From Pseudomonas orientalis (GTDB taxonomy: Bacteria > Pseudomonadota > Gammaproteobacteria > Pseudomonadales > Pseudomonadaceae): 64,000 nt of DNA. Made by a program: the position numbers and the translations under genes. Position 1 is the stretch's first letter; the number at the start of each line of letters is the position of its first letter. Below the pieces are notes generated by a model. That model was not told the DNA's origin, ran no database searches, and saw only the letters and a list, made by a program, of their open reading frames with translations. Shown here one piece after another: positions 49,037 through 56,377 of the stretch. The DNA lies in the NCBI RefSeq assembly GCF_001439815.1, contig NZ_JYLM01000011.1, forward strand, positions 124,001 through 188,000, read 5' to 3'.

Positions 49037-49057
49037 TGTGGGAGGGGGCTTGCATGC
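49037..49057. repeat. single GI-type REP half
   Basis: TGTGGGAGGGGGCTTGCATGC, a REP singlet without partner, adjacent to the 3' end of the lipoprotein gene. Confidence 0.7.
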
Positions 49058-49070
49058 ATCCAGAAGCCTT

Positions 49071-49691
49071 TTACAACCAATGCCAAAATCGGCTCCAGAA
49101 CCCCCGCCCCAGCTCATCCTTGCACCCGGCATATTGCCGCGCGTACAGCTGCGAACGCGCCTGCACCTTGCTTGCCACCGGCAGCAGCCAGGCTTTGCTG
49201 GCGTAGGTGCGCTGGCGATAGCCGCCCCAGCCTTCGTGGTAGTTCAGGTATTGGCCGTAGGCGTCGTATTTGTAGACGCCGTTGATGGTGGAGGTCTTGT
49301 CCATGTACCAACCGATAAAGTCGATGGCGTCATCGAAGTCCTCGCGATCGGCGCCGCTGCGGCCGGTGCTTTTGCGGTAGTCATCCCACACCTCATCCTT
49401 GGCCTGGGCATAGCCGGAAGCCGTGGACACGCGGCCCCAGGGGATGATCCACAGCAGGTATTTACGCGGAGTCTTGGCGTCGTAGCGAAAGCCCGACTCC
49501 TGATACATGATCGCAAAGGGTACCTGGATCGGCACGCCCCAGCGTTTTTGCGTGACCTTGGCGGCCTCGTACCAGTCGTCCTTTTCGCGGAAGATGCCGC
49601 AGAGGTCGTTGGGCGTGCGTGGCGGCGAGGTGCCGCACGCCGCCAACAGAGAGGTGAGTAATAACAGTCCGACGGCTTTGCCTGCGCTCAA
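49071..49691 (-). CDS. lysozyme-like (SLT-type) lipoprotein
   Basis: A 206-residue protein starting at a TTG (49689-49691) with AAAGGTG just upstream. The N-terminus LSAGKAVGLLLLTSLLAACG is a lipoprotein signal with lipobox LAAC. The mature part has VPIQVPFAIMYQESGFRYDAKTPR, which matches the catalytic-Glu ESGF motif of soluble-lytic-transglycosylase-like domains, followed by ASGYAQAKDEVWDDYRK. It probably acts on peptidoglycan from the outer membrane. An in-frame longer version exists upstream, but the signal peptide decides the start. Confidence 0.8.
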   Translation of the reverse strand: MSAGKAVGLLLLTSLLAACGTSPPRTPNDLCGIFREKDDWYEAAKVTQKRWGVPIQVPFAIMYQESGFRYDAKTPRKYLLWIIPWGRVSTASGYAQAKDEVWDDYRKSTGRSGADREDFDDAIDFIGWYMDKTSTINGVYKYDAYGQYLNYHEGWGGYRQRTYASKAWLLPVASKVQARSQLYARQYAGCKDELGRGFWSRFWHWL

Positions 49692-49709
49692 GGGGCACCT
49701 TTGCGTGAT

Positions 49710-49737
49710 ACGCGTAAAATGTCGGTATTTTACGCGT
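49710..49737. promoter_or_regulatory. 11-bp perfect inverted repeat upstream of the SLT-like lipoprotein gene
   Basis: ACGCGTAAAAT and ATTTTACGCGT separated by 6 bp, 18 bp upstream of the TTG start of the minus-strand lipoprotein gene. It could be an operator or an mRNA hairpin. Confidence 0.55.
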
Positions 49738-49948
49738 TCACCGAGGCGGCGTCCTTGCCGCAGACAGTTTTTAACCCAATGGCACGCGACGGCATCGAGC
49801 TGCTCTCGCAGGCTGTTCCAGCCCAGCTGGATGCACTTGCAATTGCACTGCTCTGTATGGTGCATTCGCACTCCCACAGGGACAATTTCTCTGCACTATC
49901 CAAAACCTGGGGTGTCGTAATTCAATGCGTCCAGCCCTCGGAGAATCT

Positions 49949-51445
49949 ATGACACAGGATGTTCTTGCCAAAGAAACCAACCGCCGCCAACTGCAACAGA
50001 TCATCTCCGGGTTATCCGACGGTGTGATACTGGCGGAGGTCGACCAGACCATCCTCTGGGCCAACGAAGCTGCCCTGGCTATGCATGGTGTAGGCGATGT
50101 CATGGGGTTGGGCGCCAACACCAGGCAATACGCCGAGCGCTTCAGCTTGCGCTATCGCAACAACCATCCGCTGCAATTGGAGAGCTACCCCCTGGCCCGC
50201 GCGGCGGCGGGAGAAGAGTTCAGCGACGTGATCGTGGAGGTCATTCCTACCGCCGACCAGGAAAAGACCTGGGTGCACCGCCTGCGCAGCCTGATCATCA
50301 CTGACTCGCAGGGTGAGGCGGAATTGCTGGTGCTGATCCTCAGCGATGCCACCGAATGGGCCAGCGCCGAACAGCGCTTCGAAAAAACCTTCAACGCCAA
50401 CCCCGCACCTGCGGTGATCTGCCGCCTGAGTGACCTGCGCTACATCAAGGTCAATCAGGGCTTTCTGGAAATGACCGGCTACAACCGCGACCAGGTCATC
50501 GGCAAATCCGTGTACGAACTGGACGTGCTTGAACAGGCCGAGCGCAAGGATTTGGCGATCGAGCGCCTGGGGCAAGGTGCGACCATTCCGCAGATGCAGG
50601 CCGAATTGAGGCTGCCCGAAGGCGGCAGCAAGCTGGTTGTCGTGGCCGGTCAGCCCCTGGACATGAATGAAGAAGATTGCATGCTGTTCTCGTTCATGGA
50701 CCTGGAGCCGCGTCGCAAGGCGGAAATCGCCCTGCGCCAGAGTGAAGAGCGATTCGCCAAATCCTTCCGCCTGACGCCAGTGCCGACCCTGGTGTGCAAC
50801 GCGGCCAATCGCCAGGTGGTGGACGTCAACGAAGCGTTCATGAGCATCACGGGTTACATCAGTGAAGAACTGATCGGCAAGTCCATCGAAGAAATCAACT
50901 TCATCGACAACCTGCCCGCCAGCGCGCAATTGTTCGCCACGCTGGAAAAAGCCGGGAACCTCGACGGCCACGACCTCAAGGTACGCAAAAAAGGCAATGA
51001 GGTGATCGATTGCGTAGTGTCCGCCGACACGGTGGTGATCCAGGATGTGCCGTGCTACCTGCTGGTGTTCATGAATATTACCGAACGCAAGCGCTCGGAG
51101 CTGGAATTGGTGGCGGCCATTGAGGAAGTGATGCAGGACGCCTCTTGGTTCAGCCAGACCCTGATCGAGAAACTGGCCAACGCCAAAAGCGTCAATAGCC
51201 CTAACCTGCCGAACGTATCCTTCACCGACCTCACGGCCCGTGAGCGCGATGTGCTGGGCTTGATCTGCGAGGGCCTGGCCGACAAGGAGATCGCCTCGCG
51301 CTTGAAGCTGGCGCCCAATACCGTGCGCAATCATGTGGCGACGGTGTACTCCAAACTGGGCGTTCACAGCCGCAGTGCGGCCATCGTCTGGGCCCGTGAA
51401 CGCGGGCTATTTGCTGGCGAACTGCGGGTAAAAAACAAGCGCTGA
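49949..51445 (+). CDS. multi-PAS LuxR-type transcriptional regulator
   Basis: A 498-residue protein with three consecutive PAS domains (about 10-125, 140-250 and 265-375; typical segments NPAPAVICRLSDLRYIKVNQGFLEMTGYNRDQVIGKS and FVTPV-like RLTPVPTLVCNAANRQVVDVNEAFMSITGY) and a C-terminal LuxR HTH (LTARERDVLGLICEGLADKEIASRLKLAPNTVRNHVATVYSKL). There is no kinase or receiver, so it probably senses a small ligand or redox state directly. I start at the ATG 49949, with GGAG ahead. It stands alone. Confidence 0.92.
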   Translation: MTQDVLAKETNRRQLQQIISGLSDGVILAEVDQTILWANEAALAMHGVGDVMGLGANTRQYAERFSLRYRNNHPLQLESYPLARAAAGEEFSDVIVEVIPTADQEKTWVHRLRSLIITDSQGEAELLVLILSDATEWASAEQRFEKTFNANPAPAVICRLSDLRYIKVNQGFLEMTGYNRDQVIGKSVYELDVLEQAERKDLAIERLGQGATIPQMQAELRLPEGGSKLVVVAGQPLDMNEEDCMLFSFMDLEPRRKAEIALRQSEERFAKSFRLTPVPTLVCNAANRQVVDVNEAFMSITGYISEELIGKSIEEINFIDNLPASAQLFATLEKAGNLDGHDLKVRKKGNEVIDCVVSADTVVIQDVPCYLLVFMNITERKRSELELVAAIEEVMQDASWFSQTLIEKLANAKSVNSPNLPNVSFTDLTARERDVLGLICEGLADKEIASRLKLAPNTVRNHVATVYSKLGVHSRSAAIVWARERGLFAGELRVKNKR

Positions 51446-51547
51446 GAGTGCAAATGCACTAGTGCAGCTAGTGCGAATTCGCCTTATTAGGCAGCGGGGC
51501 AGGCAATAATCTTCAAGGCATCGTATCTGTGCCTTGAAGGAACCTGC

Positions 51548-51820
51548 ATGCTTACCCTCTCTCAATTGCGAAATTGCATCGAAGAAGGCCTGTCACCGCT
51601 GACCTGCGAATTCACCCTGTGCCGGGATGCGTCCCTGACCCTCAAGGTATTCGACGCCGAAACCGGCCGGGTCGACCTGGTGGTCACCGGGATCAGCACC
51701 AACCGGCTGCAGACCCCGGAAGAAGTGGCGAAGATGGTCGATGAATTGCGCTATGAACTGCAGAGCAATACCGTCGGCAAACTCAACCTGGATGACTTGC
51801 CTTCAGCTTCGCCCCAATAA
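51548..51820 (+). CDS. DUF1652 family protein
   Basis: A 90-residue protein, MLTLSQLRNCIEEGLSPLTCEFTLCRDASLTLKVFDAETGRVDLVVTGIS…, a clear member of the Pseudomonas-restricted DUF1652 family. Soluble, function unknown. Preceded by GAAGGAA eight bases before the ATG. Confidence 0.92.
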   Translation: MLTLSQLRNCIEEGLSPLTCEFTLCRDASLTLKVFDAETGRVDLVVTGISTNRLQTPEEVAKMVDELRYELQSNTVGKLNLDDLPSASPQ

Positions 51821-51960
51821 AATAGAACACCCCCGCCGCCGACGATAAACGCATAAAGACCCGGCTCAAACCGAGCAGCAGGCCGCTTGAAGGTAACGCG
51901 ACCATTGCGGCCGGTTACCTTAACGCAGGAAAGATGACACAAGCAGGTGGTCCGCCAGGA

Positions 51961-52269
51961 TTATTTCTTGACCGGCGTGATCTCTAGGATGGTGCCATTG
52001 GTAGTTTTGAGCAGGACGTACTTGTCACCTACACGCGCCCATTGACTCTCATCTTCGGGCTGCTTGAGGCCGTGTTTTTTCCAGTCTTTAACCGCTGATT
52101 CCTCACGCATCAACATGTCCGGGGCGCGATCACCTTCTTTCAAGTCACGCGCATTGATGTTCGAAGGCTGCACAGTTTCCTGAGGCGTGTCACCGGCCTG
52201 CACCACGAAACTGGCGGTAGACAGGCTTGCGGCAACGAGAACACAGGCAATTAGGGAGTTGGACTTCAT
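51961..52269 (-). CDS. RcnB-like small periplasmic protein
   Basis: A 102-residue protein with a cleavable signal peptide (MKSNSLIACVLVAASLSTASFVVQAG, cut near residue 25). The C-terminal part WARVGDKYVLLKTTNGTILEI resembles the RcnB fold of small periplasmic proteins, first known from nickel/cobalt homeostasis. In Pseudomonas most such proteins have no known role. AAGGAG precedes the ATG. Confidence 0.75.
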   Translation of the reverse strand: MKSNSLIACVLVAASLSTASFVVQAGDTPQETVQPSNINARDLKEGDRAPDMLMREESAVKDWKKHGLKQPEDESQWARVGDKYVLLKTTNGTILEITPVKK

Positions 52270-52353
52270 GGGTGCTCCTTCAATTCAGGGGGACGTACCC
52301 AGAATCCGACCGCGGCGGTGCGCAATCATTCAGCTCAAAACACCAACCGGCGC

Positions 52354-52486
52354 TGTGGCGAGGGAGCTTGCTCCCGCTGGGCTGCACAGCAGACCCAAAA
52401 CGCCCAACCGAGATACATCTGAACGAACACGGCGGATGAGGTGGGGCAGCTTCGCTGCCCGGCGGGAGCAAGCTCCCTCGCCACAA
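52354..52486. repeat. REPIN (GIII type), copy next to the RAYT 3' end
   Basis: TGTGGCGAGGGAGCTTGCTCCCGC at the left and its inverted partner GCGGGAGCAAGCTCCCTCGCCACA at the right, with about 85 bp between. The interior (GCTGGGCTGC…CAGACCCAAAACGCCC…GGGGCAGCTTCGCTGCCC) is nearly identical to the copy at 53057-53188. Confidence 0.92.
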
Positions 52487-52500
52487 GGGGGAACTCAAGC

Positions 52501-52998
52501 TTATAACCAGGTTGCGTCCCAGAGCGAGTAGTCGCCGATATGCTCGACCAGCCGGGCCCTCAAGGGGTTAGCAATGATATAGCGCGCGATTTTTACAAGA
52601 TCCTCTTCGGCTCGCGCTGCACGATCATGGTATCCGTGCTGCCAAAACGCGCCCCTGGTACAACAGTTTCGATTGATGGTCAGCGTGCTGCGTGACTTCA
52701 CTTGCTGCATCACCTGCGGCAACGTTGCATCGCGCAGCTCAAACATCCAGTGAAGGTGATCCGGCATGATGACCCAGGCCAACGAAGCAACCAGACCGAG
52801 ATCATGGGCGCGCTTGAGTTCTGCAACCAATAACCGCCCCAGAAACAGGTCGGTAAATACCGGACGCCGCTGATAAACCACAGCTGTCACCAAGTAGACG
52901 CGACCTGTTTCTGAATAACGACCACGCCGTAGCAGATGCGAGTTCGGTCTATGAAGCAATCCTTTTGCTCCTCTTGATTGAATGGATGACTCATTCAA
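52501..52998 (-). CDS. REP-associated tyrosine transposase (RAYT)
   Basis: A 165-residue HUH-type single-strand nuclease of the Y1 (TnpA_REP) family, thought to copy REPIN sequences around the genome. Family landmarks are PNSHLLRRGRYSETGRVYLVTAVVYQRRPVF, the HUH-type motif VIMPDHLHWMFEL and the catalytic-Tyr helix KIARYIIANPLRARLVEHIGDY. The start appears to be a TTG at 52996-52998, the only in-frame candidate giving the family N-terminus. The gene is bracketed by two near-identical REPINs, the classic RAYT arrangement. Confidence 0.93.
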   Translation of the reverse strand: MNESSIQSRGAKGLLHRPNSHLLRRGRYSETGRVYLVTAVVYQRRPVFTDLFLGRLLVAELKRAHDLGLVASLAWVIMPDHLHWMFELRDATLPQVMQQVKSRSTLTINRNCCTRGAFWQHGYHDRAARAEEDLVKIARYIIANPLRARLVEHIGDYSLWDATWL

Positions 52999-53056
52999 CC
53001 TAGCAGTCCAGAAAAAGACCGCCCCCTAACTCAATTTCATTATATTTCCCCACCCC

Positions 53057-53188
53057 TGTGGCGAGGGAGCTTGCTCCCGCTGGGCTGCGCAGCAGACCCA
53101 AAACGCCCAACCGAGATACCTCTGAACGAACACGGCGGATGAGGTGGGGCAGCTTCGCTGCCCAGCGGGCGCAAGCTCCCTCGCCACA
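53057..53188. repeat. REPIN (GIII type), copy next to the RAYT 5' end
   Basis: Same structure and same interior sequence as 52354-52486, with a few substitutions (for example GGGCGCAAGC for GGGAGCAAGC). The two copies flank the RAYT gene in direct orientation. Confidence 0.92.
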
Positions 53189-53210
53189 AAAACCCACACC
53201 CATTGCCGCA

Positions 53211-53260
53211 ATGAAATTTATCCTGTAATTTTTCATGAAATTATTCGAACTAAATTTCAT
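53211..53260. promoter_or_regulatory. operator-like repeats at the start of the XRE-cupin regulator gene
   Basis: ATGAAATT occurs at 53211-53218 and 53235-53242, and its inverse AATTTCAT at 53253-53260. A palindrome TTTCATGAAA lies at 53231-53240. The repeats run into the start codon, as expected of an autorepressor operator. No Shine-Dalgarno is visible before either candidate ATG. Confidence 0.55.
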
Positions 53261-53816
53261 GACACTCCAAGACGAACTCGCCACCCTCGCCGCCCTGATC
53301 CACGACCTGCGCAAGCACAAGAAACTCACCCTCGCCCAGCTTGCGCAGAAAATCGAGCGGTCGGTGGGTTTTCTGTCCCAGGTCGAGCGCGGCCTGTCGC
53401 GCCCGACCGTGGCTGACCTGACCGCCATCAGCCACGCCCTCGACGTCCCCACCACTTACTTCTACAGCCGGCCCAAACCCAAGGCGGTGGACTGGGTTAC
53501 CCGCCCCAACGAGCGGCGCACGGTGTACTACGCCAATGGCATCACCGACATCCTCGTCTCGCCCAGCATGAACGGCGCGTTTTCGATGCTCGACAGCTTG
53601 TTGGCACCCGGCGCCAACAGTGGTGAGCAGACCATGAGCGACCGCGCCGAACAGGCCGGTTTCGTGCTGGAGGGTGAGTTGACCCTGTGGGTTGAGGGTG
53701 AAGCCGATGCGGTCACCCTCGGCCCTGGCGACAGCTTCCATCTCGCCAGCTTCGCCCACTGCCGCTACGCCAACCTGACCAACCTGCCCGCCCGCGTGCT
53801 GTGGGTTTACAACTAG
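53259..53816 (+). CDS. XRE-family regulator with cupin domain (PuuR-like)
   Basis: A 185-residue regulator: N-terminal HTH (residues 10-65, LTLAQLAQKIERSVGFLSQVERGLSRPTVADL) and C-terminal cupin (about 105-180, with EQAGFVLEGELTLWVEGEADAVTLGPGDSFHL). PuuR-type proteins repress polyamine catabolism genes and sense an amine or amino-acid ligand. I prefer the ATG 53259; another in-frame ATG is at 53235. The glutamine-synthetase-like gene follows 11 bp later, so the two form an operon and the regulator probably controls it. Confidence 0.9.
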   Translation: MTLQDELATLAALIHDLRKHKKLTLAQLAQKIERSVGFLSQVERGLSRPTVADLTAISHALDVPTTYFYSRPKPKAVDWVTRPNERRTVYYANGITDILVSPSMNGAFSMLDSLLAPGANSGEQTMSDRAEQAGFVLEGELTLWVEGEADAVTLGPGDSFHLASFAHCRYANLTNLPARVLWVYN

Positions 53817-53827
53817 GAGCTGCACCC

Positions 53828-55174
53828 GTGAAAAGCCCATCTGCGACCCTGCTGGCCGAAGTCCGGACCTTCCGCCAGAACCATCCCGACGTGCGCTATG
53901 TCGACCTGATCGCCCTGGACATTGCGGGGCATTTCTACGGCAAACGTTACCCGGTGGAGATGCTTGAGAAAGTCGCCGCCGGCGGCCCCTTGAAGTTGCC
54001 GCAGAACGCGGTATTGCTGGGGGCCCAGGGCGGGTTGTTCAAGATTGGCGACTACTGCTTCAACGACGGTGACCCGGATGCCAATCGGCGCCTGGTTCCG
54101 GGTACGCTCAAGCCGGTGAGCTGGGAGTCGCAGCCGCTGGGGCAGATGCTGATCACCTCCGACGGCACCGAAGCGCCGATCGAATTCGAACCCCGCGAAG
54201 TGCTGGCCAAAGTGCTGGAGCGCCTGCATCTCAAAGGCATTCACCCGGTCGTGGCGTTTGAGCTGGAGTTCTACCTGTTCGACAAAAAACTCGACAACGG
54301 CCTGCCGCAATTCCCCCGCGACCCGCTGAGCGATGATGCCGACGACCAGCCCAACCTGCATATCGAGCGGCTGTCGCGCTTTGGCGACGTGCTGGACGAC
54401 ATGGCGCAAACCGCCAAGGCCCAGGGCATCGATATCACAGTGATCACCGCCGAAATCGGCCCGGGCCAGTTCGAAATCAATTTCGGCCATTGCGACGACG
54501 GCCTGCGCGCCGCCGACTGGGCCGCCCTGTTCTGCCGCAGCACGCGCGGCGTGGCACTCAAGCACGGCTACCGCGCCAGCTTCATGGCCAAGCCTTACCT
54601 GCAATTTCCGGGCAGCGGCATGCATGTGCACGTCAGCCTGTATGACGGCGCGGGCAACAATCTGCTGGCGGCGCACCAGCAGCAACCGCTGCGCCACGCC
54701 GTCGCCGGTTGCCTGGCGTTGCTGCCCCACTGCATGCCGATCTTCGCGCCCAACCACAACGCCTTGCGCCGCCTCGGCGGTACGGTCAATGCCGCCACCC
54801 GCGCCAGCTGGGGCTTCGAAGACCGGGATGCGTGCGTGCGCATCCCCGAGTCGGACCCACGCAATCTGCGTATCGAGCATCGCCTGGCCAGCGCCGATGC
54901 CAACCCCTATCTGGTGTTGGCGGCGATACTCGCCGGTTTGGAGCATGGCCTCGAAGCCAGACAGGAACCCATCGCGCCGCTGAATGAAGACCGCAGCAGC
55001 GGCACCCATTTCCCCGTAGAAATGCTCGACGCCGTGCGCGCCATGCACCATCAGCCGGTGGTGCGCGACAAGCTGGGCGCGGAATTTGTCGAGGTGTATT
55101 GCGAGAACAAGCGCCAGGACCACCTGGCGTTCCAGCAGGAGATTCATGCGCGGGAATATCGCTGGTTCCTCTGA
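53828..55174 (+). CDS. glutamine-synthetase-family ligase (gamma-glutamylpolyamine synthetase-like)
   Basis: A 448-residue member of the glutamine synthetase superfamily. Landmarks: N-terminal beta-grasp with VDLIALDIAGHFYGKRYPVEML, the catalytic domain with VAFELEFYLFD, EIGPGQFEINF, HVHVSLYDGAGNN and APNHNALRRLGGTVNAATRASWG. The family ligates glutamate to amines such as putrescine with ATP. The neighbouring PuuR-like regulator supports a polyamine or related amine as substrate, but the exact one cannot be read. The start is the GTG 53828 with GGAG ahead. Confidence 0.9.
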   Translation: MKSPSATLLAEVRTFRQNHPDVRYVDLIALDIAGHFYGKRYPVEMLEKVAAGGPLKLPQNAVLLGAQGGLFKIGDYCFNDGDPDANRRLVPGTLKPVSWESQPLGQMLITSDGTEAPIEFEPREVLAKVLERLHLKGIHPVVAFELEFYLFDKKLDNGLPQFPRDPLSDDADDQPNLHIERLSRFGDVLDDMAQTAKAQGIDITVITAEIGPGQFEINFGHCDDGLRAADWAALFCRSTRGVALKHGYRASFMAKPYLQFPGSGMHVHVSLYDGAGNNLLAAHQQQPLRHAVAGCLALLPHCMPIFAPNHNALRRLGGTVNAATRASWGFEDRDACVRIPESDPRNLRIEHRLASADANPYLVLAAILAGLEHGLEARQEPIAPLNEDRSSGTHFPVEMLDAVRAMHHQPVVRDKLGAEFVEVYCENKRQDHLAFQQEIHAREYRWFL

Positions 55175-55246
55175 ACAATGCACCACCGCCTACCACTACA
55201 ATCAGATAGTGAAGTTCCAAGCGCTGCCTGACACAACAGGGTCCAA

Positions 55247-55337
55247 ATGTGGGAGGGGGCTTGCCCCCGATAGCGGTGGTTCAGTCACAGTTGCATTGAC
55301 TGATACAAAGCTATCGGGGGCAAGCCCCCTCCCACAT
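55247..55337. repeat. REPIN (two inverted GI-type REPs)
   Basis: TGTGGGAGGGGGCTTGCCCC with GATAGCGGTGG at the left, and the inverted CTATCGGGGGCAAGCCCC with CTCCCACA at the right, about 50 bp apart. It lies between convergent genes (GS-like and LysR) and could serve as a bidirectional terminator. Confidence 0.92.
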
Positions 55338-55357
55338 TTTTGATTCGGTTTCGTCAG

Positions 55358-56248
55358 TCAATGTTCGCCGAGTAACAAACTCTGCTCCCGCGCGCACAAC
55401 TCCACCACATAGTCCCACAACACCCGCAACCGCACTGACTTGTGCAACTCCCGCCGCGAACTGATCCAATAACTGCGCTGGATGCTCTCCCCTGGCAACA
55501 ATGGCACCAAATCCGCATCGCCCGCCGCCATGAAACAAGGCAATACCGCGATCCCCAAGCCGGATCGCGCGGCCTGGTGCTGGGCAATCACGCTGGTGCT
55601 GTGGAACACCACCCTGGGAGTGCGACAAAAGCTGCTGAGGAATTTCAGTTCCTGGCTGAACAGCAGGTCGTCGACGTAATCGATCCAGGCATGGGCCGCG
55701 AGGTCTTCGCGCTTTTCAATCGGCGGATGACGCGCCAGATAAGCGCGGCTGGCGTACAGCGCCAGGCGGTAATCGGTGAGTTTGCGGGTGACCAGTTGAT
55801 CGACGCTGGGGCGTTCCAGGTGAATGCTGATTTCCGCTTCGCGGTTGAGGATGCTGACAAAGCGCGGCACCGCGACCAACTCCACTTCCAGGCCGGGATA
55901 ACGTTCAAACAGCCCGCCCATGCGCCCGGCGAGGAACATCACCCCCAAGCCCTCTGCCACACCGAGGCGAATCTTGCCCAGGGGCGCCGCCGAGTGGGTG
56001 AGTTCGTCCTCAGCCAGCAGCGCCACGTTTTCCATGGCTTCGGCATGTTTGAGCAGGGCTTCGCCGGACGGCGTCAGCTCGTAACCCTGGGCGTGCTGCA
56101 CGAACAGCGCAGTGCCGAGGCTTTTTTCGATGGCCTCGATATGCCGGGCCACCGTGGCATGCGTGGTTTTCAAACGTTGCGCCGCAGTGAGCAAGCGGCC
56201 GCTGCGCTGCAACTCGAGAAAAAACCGCAGGTCATTCCAGTCGAACAT
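55358..56248 (-). CDS. LysR-family transcriptional regulator
   Basis: A 296-residue regulator. N-terminal winged HTH (MFDWNDLRFFLELQRSGRLLTAAQRLKTTHATVARHIEAIEKSLGTALF) and a C-terminal substrate-binding-like effector domain. The start at 56246-56248 has GGAGG immediately upstream, and the longer frame before it is not conserved in character. It is divergent from the GMC oxidoreductase gene and so probably controls the oxidoreductase-transporter pair. Confidence 0.94.
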   Translation of the reverse strand: MFDWNDLRFFLELQRSGRLLTAAQRLKTTHATVARHIEAIEKSLGTALFVQHAQGYELTPSGEALLKHAEAMENVALLAEDELTHSAAPLGKIRLGVAEGLGVMFLAGRMGGLFERYPGLEVELVAVPRFVSILNREAEISIHLERPSVDQLVTRKLTDYRLALYASRAYLARHPPIEKREDLAAHAWIDYVDDLLFSQELKFLSSFCRTPRVVFHSTSVIAQHQAARSGLGIAVLPCFMAAGDADLVPLLPGESIQRSYWISSRRELHKSVRLRVLWDYVVELCAREQSLLLGEH

Positions 56249-56306
56249 ATCGCCTCCGTTGCGCACGCGTGGGCAGAACTGTTTAAAAACGCACAGCAGC
56301 TGGGCA

Positions 56307-56337
56307 AAAACTAACATTTTTAAGACGAAAACTAACA
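56307..56337. promoter_or_regulatory. tandem AAAACTAACA boxes in the LysR/GMC intergenic region
   Basis: Two identical 10-bp boxes (56307-56316 and 56328-56337) with a 21-bp period, i.e. two turns of the helix on the same face. They lie in the 129-bp divergent region upstream of the GMC oxidoreductase gene. Confidence 0.5.
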
Positions 56338-56377
56338 ACTAGGATGGAGCCAATAAGAAAAACAAGCGAGACCCCAG

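Noticed and set aside
53813..55186. A 457-codon minus-strand open frame opposite the glutamine-synthetase-like gene
   Set aside because: Antisense shadow; the plus strand carries all GS motifs and a good ribosome site.
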